Below, in pieces: positions 50,703 to 56,301 of a stretch of 56,301 bases of DNA. Each line of letters begins with the position of its first letter. Position 1 is the first letter of the stretch. Source of the stretch: Bryobacterales bacterium (lineage in GTDB: Bacteria > Acidobacteriota > Terriglobia > Bryobacterales > UBA6623); assembly GCA_022823865.1 (NCBI GenBank), contig JAJEHF010000219.1:1-56301 (forward strand), in the 5' to 3' direction. A program made the translations under genes and the position numbers. The notes beneath the pieces were generated by a model. The model was not told the DNA's origin and made no database searches. It was given only the letters and a program-made list of their open reading frames with translations.

Positions 50703-51575
50703 ATGGACATCTTGCAAGCGGTCGTGCTGGCCTTGGTGCAGGCGTTCACCGAATTCTTGCCGATCAGCAGTTCGGCCCACTTGATCTTGACCCGCTGGCT
50801 GCTCGGGTGGCAAGACCCCGGCCTGTTCTTCGATGTGGCGCTGCACTTCGGCACGCTGCTCGCCCTAGCTGCGTATTTCGCTCGCACCTGGGTGCGAATT
50901 CTCGGGCTCGCGGCGGGCCGGGAAGTGCTCCGCCCCGCTGCCGGCGACCCCGACCTCGACCTCTACAAGAATCCTCGTTTGCTGTGGTATCTGGCGGCAG
51001 CGACGGTGCCGGCGGGGCTGGCCGGGCTGCTCTGGCAGGATCTCATCGAAGCGAGGCTGCGCAGCCCTGCCGTGGTCGGGTTCATGCTCATCGCAGTGGG
51101 ATGCGTGATCTGGTGGGCGGACCGCCGGTCCGTGCCTCGCAGCGATCTGGGGTCGCTTCCGTTCTACGCTGTCATGCTGCTTGGCTGCGCGCAGGCAATC
51201 GCGCTGATACCGGGAACTTCACGCTCGGGCATCACCATCGCTGCCGGATTGCTGCTAGGCCTGCAGCGCCAGGCGGCAGCACGGTTTTCCTTCCTGCTTG
51301 CTATGCCTGTCGTGCTGGGCGCATCGCTGAAGACAGGGCTGGAAACCCTCTCGGGCAGCGAGACCATGGCGGTCGCGTACGGCCCGCTAGGCGTGGGCGT
51401 GGCGGTGAGCGCAGTGGCGGGCTACGGCGTGATCGCCGGGTTCCTGCGCTTCCTGCAGGGCGCGACATTGGCACCGTTCGTTTACTATCGCGTGGCATTT
51501 GGGATAATCGTGCTAGTTCTTGCCAGTACCTCCGGGCTCCAAGAATCTCTGGCCGCGATCGGGCAAGACGGATGA
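50703..51575 (+). CDS. uppP: undecaprenyl-diphosphatase UppP/BacA
   Basis: Recycles undecaprenyl pyrophosphate to the monophosphate carrier for cell-wall and surface polymer synthesis; an integral membrane enzyme with about 8 helices, 290 residues. Both catalytic motifs are clear: ALVQAFTEFLPISSSAHLIL (the E/SSS region) and the PGTSRSGIT phosphate-binding loop, plus AARFSFLLAMPVVLGA. The start at ATG 50703 is chosen because the family begins MDILQAVVLALVQ. It overlaps ftsK by 4 bases. Confidence 0.95.
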   Translation: MDILQAVVLALVQAFTEFLPISSSAHLILTRWLLGWQDPGLFFDVALHFGTLLALAAYFARTWVRILGLAAGREVLRPAAGDPDLDLYKNPRLLWYLAAATVPAGLAGLLWQDLIEARLRSPAVVGFMLIAVGCVIWWADRRSVPRSDLGSLPFYAVMLLGCAQAIALIPGTSRSGITIAAGLLLGLQRQAAARFSFLLAMPVVLGASLKTGLETLSGSETMAVAYGPLGVGVAVSAVAGYGVIAGFLRFLQGATLAPFVYYRVAFGIIVLVLASTSGLQESLAAIGQDG

Positions 51576-53917
51576 GAATCAAGCTCCTCGTAGACAACCC
51601 GCGCTTTAACGAGATGGCGGGAGTCCTGCTGTGGATCGCCGCGGCCGGAGTGCTGTTGAGCTTGGTCTCCTACAGCCCCGCGGACCCCTCTCCCAACGTT
51701 GCGGCCGGGCCGGGCCAAGCCCGCAACTGGATGGGTTTCCCGGGAGCGTACGGCGCAGACCTCCTGCTGCAGGCGTTCGGGCTGGTCGGTTTCCTGCTGC
51801 CCGCTTGGCTAGCTAAGTTCGGCTGGAACCGGATTCGCCAACTGGAGGTCGAGAACCCGACTCGGCGCGCTGTCGGCACGGCCCTCTTGGCCGCTGTGCT
51901 ATGCACGGCGCTGCACATGCTCGGCCGGCCTGTCGATGGCACGCTACCCGACCGCTGGCATCAAACCGTCAAGGCTGGCGGCACAGCTGGCAAGGTCATC
52001 GCCGAATCGTCGATCTCGGTGCTGAATGTCGGCGGCACGATCCTGTTGTTGGCGGCGGTCGCGGCTATCGGCACCTACTTGCTGACCTCGATCCGGGCCG
52101 TCGATTTCTTCGGACGCTACCGGAAGCGCGGCCCCGCAGAACCCGAAGACGCCTCTCCGGCGGAGAACGGCGAAGGCGATCAAGCGATCCCGGTGACCAT
52201 CCGCTCCGATCTGGACTCCACACCTCCAGGGCCGGTACTTGGCACTCATCCCGGTCCAGCGCCAGCTCGGCCCAGGCTGCCCGAGCCGCGCAAGGCCCCT
52301 GAGCCCAGCCCGCAGGAGCCACCACCGATCGTGCCGTTCGAGGGCGACGAGGACGGGGACTTGGCGAGCATGCTGACTGGCCTCGGAAGCGGCCCGGCTG
52401 CCAGCGGCGACGAGGCTCCAGCTAGCGGTCCGGCAACGGAATACGTGCTGCCCACGACCGGCCTTCTCAACGCGCCGCTCGGGCGCGCGCCCTACGACGA
52501 GGCCCAGCTCCACGAGACTGGGCGTCAGATTGTCGCGAGATACGAAGAATTCGGCGTCCGCGGCGTCATCGAACGCATCAATCCCGGACCCGTGGTGACA
52601 ACCTTCGAGTTCAGTCCCGCGCCGGGCATGAAGGTCGCGCGGATCGTCAACCTTTCCGAAGAACTCTGCCTCGCCCTGAAATGCGAGTCCATTCTGATCG
52701 AGCGCATACCGGGCCGATCCACGGTCGGCATCGAAGTCCCCAACCAAGAGCGCGAGATCATTTCCTTGCGCGAAGTCATAGAGACCCCGGTCTTCGAGAA
52801 TTCCGAGTCCATGCTGACGTTCGCCCTGGGCAAGGACATCAACGGAAAAATCCACTGTGCGGACTTGGCCACGATGCCGCACCTGCTGGTTGCCGGGCAG
52901 ACGGGCTCGGGCAAGAGCGTCATGGTCAACACGGTGATCATGTCGATCCTGCTGCATGCCACGCCGGACGAAGTGCGCTTCATTCTGATCGACCCCAAGG
53001 CGGTCGAGATGACTCTGTATCGAGACATCCCGCACCTGCTCACGCCGGTCATCATCGACATGAAGGAGGCTAGCAACGCGCTCAAGAACGCGACACGCGA
53101 AATGGAGCGCCGCCTGCAGTTGCTGGCGAGGCACGGATGTCGCAACATCAGCCAATTCAACAGGTACGTCGAGCGCCAGGGCGAGGATGAGCCCAAAGAC
53201 ATCGCCGCGATCGAACTCGAAAAACTCCCCTATATCGTCGTGATCGTCGACGAGCTGGCCGACCTAATGATCCAGCATGGCAGCCACGTCGAAGGCTCGA
53301 TCCAGCGCCTAGCCCAAATGGCGCGGGCAGTCGGCATCCATCTGTTGCTCGCAACTCAGCGTCCGAGCGTGAACGTGATCACGGGCGTGATCAAAGCGAA
53401 CATCCCCGCAAGGCTATCGTTCTTGCTGGCAACGAGAGTCGATTCGCGCACCATTTTGGACGCGAATGGCGCCGAATCCCTGCTCGGCCAGGGTGATATG
53501 TTGTTCTTGCCGCCCGGCGGCGCCGGGCGCATGAGGCGCTTGCACGGCCCGCTGGTTTCCGAGGGCGAAATCGAAGCAGTGGTGTCGCACTGGAAAGATC
53601 TTGCGAGCCCGCGATACGAGACCGATTACCTGGCCTCTCCCGAAGGCGACCAAGACGAGGACGGCCCGGATGCAGATCCAGACTTCGACGATCCGATGTA
53701 CAAGGACGCGGTCCAACTCGTCTTGGAGCTGGGCAAGGCTTCGACATCCACGCTCCAGCGGCGGCTGCGCCTGGGATACGGGCGGGCGGCCCGAATACTC
53801 GACGCAATGGAGCGCGACGGCATTATCGGCCCGCCCGACGGCAGCAGGCCGCGCGACGTGCTGAAGCGGCCCGACTGGCTGGACGAGCCGGACTTGGATC
53901 GAGCCGAGCGCCAGTGA
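51572..53917 (+). CDS. ftsK: DNA translocase FtsK/SpoIIIE
   Basis: Segregates chromosome termini at the septum. The 781-residue protein has a short N-terminal membrane part with about four helices (to residue 190), a proline-rich linker (about 195-290), and the motor: alpha domain with NPGPVVTTFEFSPAPGMKVA, Walker A with Lys448 (AGQTGSGKSVMVN), Walker B region VVIVDELADLM, and LATQRPSVNVITGVIKANIP. The C-terminal gamma domain (STLQRRLRLGYGRAARILD) reads KOPS-type sites. At 781 residues it is a standard short FtsK. The ATG overlaps the uppP stop by 4 bases. Confidence 0.96.
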   Translation: MRIKLLVDNPRFNEMAGVLLWIAAAGVLLSLVSYSPADPSPNVAAGPGQARNWMGFPGAYGADLLLQAFGLVGFLLPAWLAKFGWNRIRQLEVENPTRRAVGTALLAAVLCTALHMLGRPVDGTLPDRWHQTVKAGGTAGKVIAESSISVLNVGGTILLLAAVAAIGTYLLTSIRAVDFFGRYRKRGPAEPEDASPAENGEGDQAIPVTIRSDLDSTPPGPVLGTHPGPAPARPRLPEPRKAPEPSPQEPPPIVPFEGDEDGDLASMLTGLGSGPAASGDEAPASGPATEYVLPTTGLLNAPLGRAPYDEAQLHETGRQIVARYEEFGVRGVIERINPGPVVTTFEFSPAPGMKVARIVNLSEELCLALKCESILIERIPGRSTVGIEVPNQEREIISLREVIETPVFENSESMLTFALGKDINGKIHCADLATMPHLLVAGQTGSGKSVMVNTVIMSILLHATPDEVRFILIDPKAVEMTLYRDIPHLLTPVIIDMKEASNALKNATREMERRLQLLARHGCRNISQFNRYVERQGEDEPKDIAAIELEKLPYIVVIVDELADLMIQHGSHVEGSIQRLAQMARAVGIHLLLATQRPSVNVITGVIKANIPARLSFLLATRVDSRTILDANGAESLLGQGDMLFLPPGGAGRMRRLHGPLVSEGEIEAVVSHWKDLASPRYETDYLASPEGDQDEDGPDADPDFDDPMYKDAVQLVLELGKASTSTLQRRLRLGYGRAARILDAMERDGIIGPPDGSRPRDVLKRPDWLDEPDLDRAERQ

Positions 53918-54218
53918 TGGCGCATGCGGCGCCCTCGGCCGAACGACGCAGGAAGGCACCGGAATCGGGGCCGCGCTGGGACTCACCCGGACACACGACC
54001 CGCTTGCGTTCCAATTCGGAGTGACGGTCGGCCTTGGCTTCAGGCACCGGCGGATGTCTGGCATCTTGACAAGCTGGCGCCGCCATCAACCGATGCCGCC
54101 AGAGCCACGCCCCGGCGCTCTTCAACGTTTCGCTCCCGAAGCACGAGGAGCAAGCGCGATCCGCGAGTGAGGAGAGCCAGCTTCGGCCGCACGGCCGGGC
54201 CGGGCGCCGGCAGAGACT
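53918..54218. other. intergenic region between convergent ftsK and glmM
   Basis: 301 bases without a supportable gene; frames on both strands end within them and lack ribosome-binding sites. It contains a GC-rich stretch (around 54188-54215) able to form a short hairpin but no following T-run. Confidence 0.4.
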
Positions 54219-55562
54219 TCACTGCCCGAGGTGCTTTTCGAACAGTCTCGCGATATCGGTGCAATGCTGCACCACATCTCGCTGGTTCTCCGCCTCAACC
54301 ATGACCCTGACGACCGGCTCGGTGCCCGAGTAGCGGATCACCACGCGACCGCGGCCGGCTAGCTCCAGTTCCCTGTCGGCCACCGCGTCGCGGATTTCGG
54401 GCAACTGCTCGAGCGGGCGCTTCTCCCGCACGCGCACATTGATCAGCTTCTGCGGGGAAACCTTCAGCCGGCTGCGAAGTTCGCTGCACGGCACGCCCTC
54501 TTCGACGATGGTGCGCAACACCATGAGCAAGCTCAGCAAGCCATCGCCGGTAGTGGAGTAATCGCCGAAGATCACATGGCCTGACTGCTCACCGCCCAGC
54601 GCCGCACCCGTGGACAGCATCTCGTCAATCACATGCTTGTCGCCCACCGGCGTGCGGACCAGCTTGATCCCTTGGTCCTGCAGAGCCAGTTCGAGCCCGA
54701 GGTTGGACATGACTGTCGCCACTACCAAGTTGTCCGGCAGCATGTCCCTGCGCCTCAGCGCTTGTGCCATCAGCAGCAAGACGTTGTCTCCGTTCAGCTC
54801 TCCGCCGCGCTCGTCCACGAACAGGCAGCGGTCGGCGTCGCCATCAAGCGCCGCCCCGAAGTCCGCCCCGCTAGAAACGACCTCCTCAGCCAAGCGGTCC
54901 ATGTGCAGGGCGCCGCAATCGAGATTGATGTTCCTCCCGTTTGGAGCGCAGGCAATGAACTTCACATCCGCACCGATCGCTTCGAACAAGATCGGGGCGA
55001 CCTCGGCCGCAGCACCGTTCGCACAGTCCACCACGAACCGCAGGTGCCGCGCCTGCTGCGGCACCGCACCGGCGCGCACTAGGTGCCGCGCATACTGCAA
55101 AGCGACATCGGGCTCGTCGGCGGGCTCGGTCGCTCGTGCCTGACCGGGCTGCGCGAGTAGACCCTCGACGCGCGCTTCGATCTCGGACTCAGTCTCGTCC
55201 GGCAGCTTGTAGCCGAACGGGCCGAACACCTTGATGCCGTTGTCGTCGAACGGGTTATGCGACGCCGACACCTCGATGCCCAGCGAATAGTCTCCCTGCT
55301 GCGTGGCGTGGGCCACCGCGGGCGTGGGCACTACGCCGGCGAATGCGTGCGCAACACCGCCGTCCTCCAAGCCGCCTGCCAACAGCCGCACGATGTGCAT
55401 GCTCGACACACGCGTGTCCATGCCGATGAGCACATTGGGATTCCGGGACTTGGCGATCTGGCCGGCCAATGCACGGCCAACGGCGTATACGGTCTTGTCG
55501 TCGAGTGGGAATTCGCCGGAACGGCCGCGAATTCCGTCCGTGCCGAAGAGCTCGAGAGACAT
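54219..55562 (-). CDS. glmM: phosphoglucosamine mutase GlmM
   Basis: Converts glucosamine-6-phosphate to glucosamine-1-phosphate for UDP-GlcNAc and cell-wall synthesis. The 447-residue protein shows the FGTDGIRG N-terminus, the phosphorylated Ser101 in EVSASHNPFDDNGIKVFG (Ser102 in E. coli), the magnesium loop DGDADRCLFVDE, and the C-terminal sugar-phosphate motif RYSGTEPVVRV. The ATG at 55562 gives the canonical beginning LELFGTDGIRG. It is transcribed toward ftsK; a GTACAAT box lies about 40 bases upstream. Confidence 0.97.
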   Translation of the reverse strand: MSLELFGTDGIRGRSGEFPLDDKTVYAVGRALAGQIAKSRNPNVLIGMDTRVSSMHIVRLLAGGLEDGGVAHAFAGVVPTPAVAHATQQGDYSLGIEVSASHNPFDDNGIKVFGPFGYKLPDETESEIEARVEGLLAQPGQARATEPADEPDVALQYARHLVRAGAVPQQARHLRFVVDCANGAAAEVAPILFEAIGADVKFIACAPNGRNINLDCGALHMDRLAEEVVSSGADFGAALDGDADRCLFVDERGGELNGDNVLLLMAQALRRRDMLPDNLVVATVMSNLGLELALQDQGIKLVRTPVGDKHVIDEMLSTGAALGGEQSGHVIFGDYSTTGDGLLSLLMVLRTIVEEGVPCSELRSRLKVSPQKLINVRVREKRPLEQLPEIRDAVADRELELAGRGRVVIRYSGTEPVVRVMVEAENQRDVVQHCTDIARLFEKHLGQ

Positions 55563-55601
55563 GGATTCGGGAAGCCGCCAAAGAGCGCGGAAACTCCTTC
55601 G

Positions 55602-55607
55602 ATTGTA
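55602..55607 (-). promoter_or_regulatory. candidate -10 box TACAAT upstream of glmM
   Basis: Read on the minus strand the context is CGTACAATCGA, 40 bases before the glmM ATG. One of four GTACAAT copies found upstream of genes; no -35 at standard spacing. Confidence 0.35.
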
Positions 55608-55829
55608 CGACTTTCATGCAGTTCCGATCCGGTGAAACCGCTTGGAGGGATACCAGAACTGCCCGGATTCTTCTCCCAGTTCGCTACGCGCGCTTGGCAG
55701 ACGCCGAAGCGAGCCGCCCGGTGGGGCAAGCCCCAGCGCAGCAGCGCCAGCGCCACGAGGCGCAGTCCGCCCCGCCGCTCCCGGCGTCGGTTCCATGAGC
55801 CACTGTTCCTGTTCGCAGGGATCCGCAAG

Positions 55830-56051
55830 ATGGTCTTGACCAAGCTGATTGCCCGCTTCAAGTCCAAGCTGGACGCGATTCGCTCTAACCCGACAGTCTT
55901 GGGTTGGCTGCTCGGCTTTGGCCTCGCGGCCGTGCTGGGCACGACCACCACGCAACTGTTTCGCCCCGCGAGCCAGTGTACGTTCGGAGCGCTGACGCTC
56001 GGCCGATTACGGGATACCCGAGATACCGGCGGCCCTAGGCGAAGGCCGTGA
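55830..56051 (+). CDS. small membrane ORF, possibly a remnant
   Basis: A 73-codon frame starting MVLTKLIARFKSKLDAIRSN with one hydrophobic segment at about 24-43 (VLGWLLGFGLAAVLGTTTTQ); the last 30 residues (Arg/Thr-rich) look non-coding. A weak CAGGGA precedes the ATG. It may be the start of a small membrane protein cut off by the transposon remnant that follows. The 55563-55829 stretch before it has no other gene. Confidence 0.25.
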   Translation: MVLTKLIARFKSKLDAIRSNPTVLGWLLGFGLAAVLGTTTTQLFRPASQCTFGALTLGRLRDTRDTGGPRRRP

Positions 56052-56129
56052 GCGGCGTCTTTGCGCTTCGAATTTCGCGGATTCCGGCGAAACCGCCGAT
56101 TTCGGTTCTAGGGGGCCCAAGCGTCCTAG

Positions 56130-56301
56130 CGTACGATTCCACATGCCTAGCTCAAACCCGGCTGCACGTCTACAGCGCGGACCACGTGCGCGGCCACGTC
56201 TTTTTGTGCATGCTGGCCTATTACGTGGAATGGCACATGCGCCAGCGGCTGGCCCCGCTGCTGTTCCAAGACGATGACCCGGCCGCGGCGCGGGCCCAGC
56301 G
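56130..56301 (+). mobile_element. transposase C-terminal fragment, IS4/IS1634 type
   Basis: Read in the plus-strand frame that includes RLHVYSADHVRGHVFLCMLA, the translation continues YYVEWHMRQRLAPLLFQDD, the highly recognisable end of IS1634-family transposases (the usual form is RVRAHILLCMLAYYVEWHM). It runs off the window edge. Upstream of about 56130 the homology stops although the frame stays open to a GTG at 56049, so the rest of the transposase is missing and no terminal inverted repeat is visible. It is a decayed remnant, not an active element. Confidence 0.75.

Noticed and set aside
55650-55800. possible PEP-CTERM sorting tail (EPTPGAAG then a hydrophobic run) on the minus strand
   Set aside because: The motif and the hydrophobic, arginine-ended run are in different frames, and no upstream secreted protein is joined to them.
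1-56301. tRNA, rRNA or CRISPR array
   Set aside because: Scanning for T-loop-like GGTTCGA contexts only hit coding sequence, and no regularly spaced repeats were seen.

Overview
The window is a high-GC bacterial chromosome segment. Most genes have strongly GC-biased third codon positions. Gene content (two DUF3604 PHP-like proteins, a PQQ-type beta-propeller, a group-22 LarA-like protein, an FMN glutamate-synthase-like protein, rhamnulokinase beside a Gfo/Idh/MocA oxidoreductase) resembles Acidobacteriota of the Bryobacterales/Solibacter type. That placement is inference from gene content, not proof. I see no tRNA, rRNA or CRISPR array, and only one trace of an insertion sequence, at the right edge.

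Layout. 1-7.6 kb: end of a PQQ propeller gene, rpoD, a VOC protein, a 2-hydroxyacid dehydrogenase, a YycJ-type metallo-hydrolase, a polytopic membrane protein and a short UvrC-like protein whose nuclease site looks eroded. 7.7-13 kb: secreted DUF3604 protein, amidohydrolase, miaA and a YeeZ-like epimerase, the last three linked by 4-base overlaps. 13-15.7 kb (minus): ftsY-ribD followed by riboflavin synthase. 15.8-21.6 kb (minus): a second DUF3604 protein joined to a sialidase-like propeller, then a rhamnulokinase/oxidoreductase pair. 21.7-24.4 kb: a lower-GC patch with an HNH endonuclease, two very small ORFs and a ClpP-like serine protease gene broken by one in-frame TAG. 24.4-25.8 kb: nucleoside deoxyribosyltransferase and a HisK-type phosphatase. 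26.2-31 kb (minus): an ABC / membrane-fusion / TolC export operon whose ABC subunit has lost essentially every ATPase motif. 31.4-34.8 kb: FMN glutamate-synthase-like protein and an SH3 lipoprotein.

35.1-47.1 kb is the most striking part. Eleven tightly packed plus-strand genes encode a SulP anion transporter, a complete DabA (all four zinc-site residues in place), an Mrp/Mbh-type antiporter module in the order E-F-G-(MbhD/E)-B-C-D, then NuoL-like and NuoM-like subunits. My reading is an ion-motive-force-driven inorganic carbon uptake machine in which DabA is paired with a whole antiporter membrane arm rather than the single DabB subunit of the classical two-gene DAB system.

47.3-55.6 kb: PpiD-like foldase, LarA-like protein, uppP-ftsK (overlapping) and glmM on the minus strand. 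The right edge holds a decayed IS4/IS1634-type transposase fragment.
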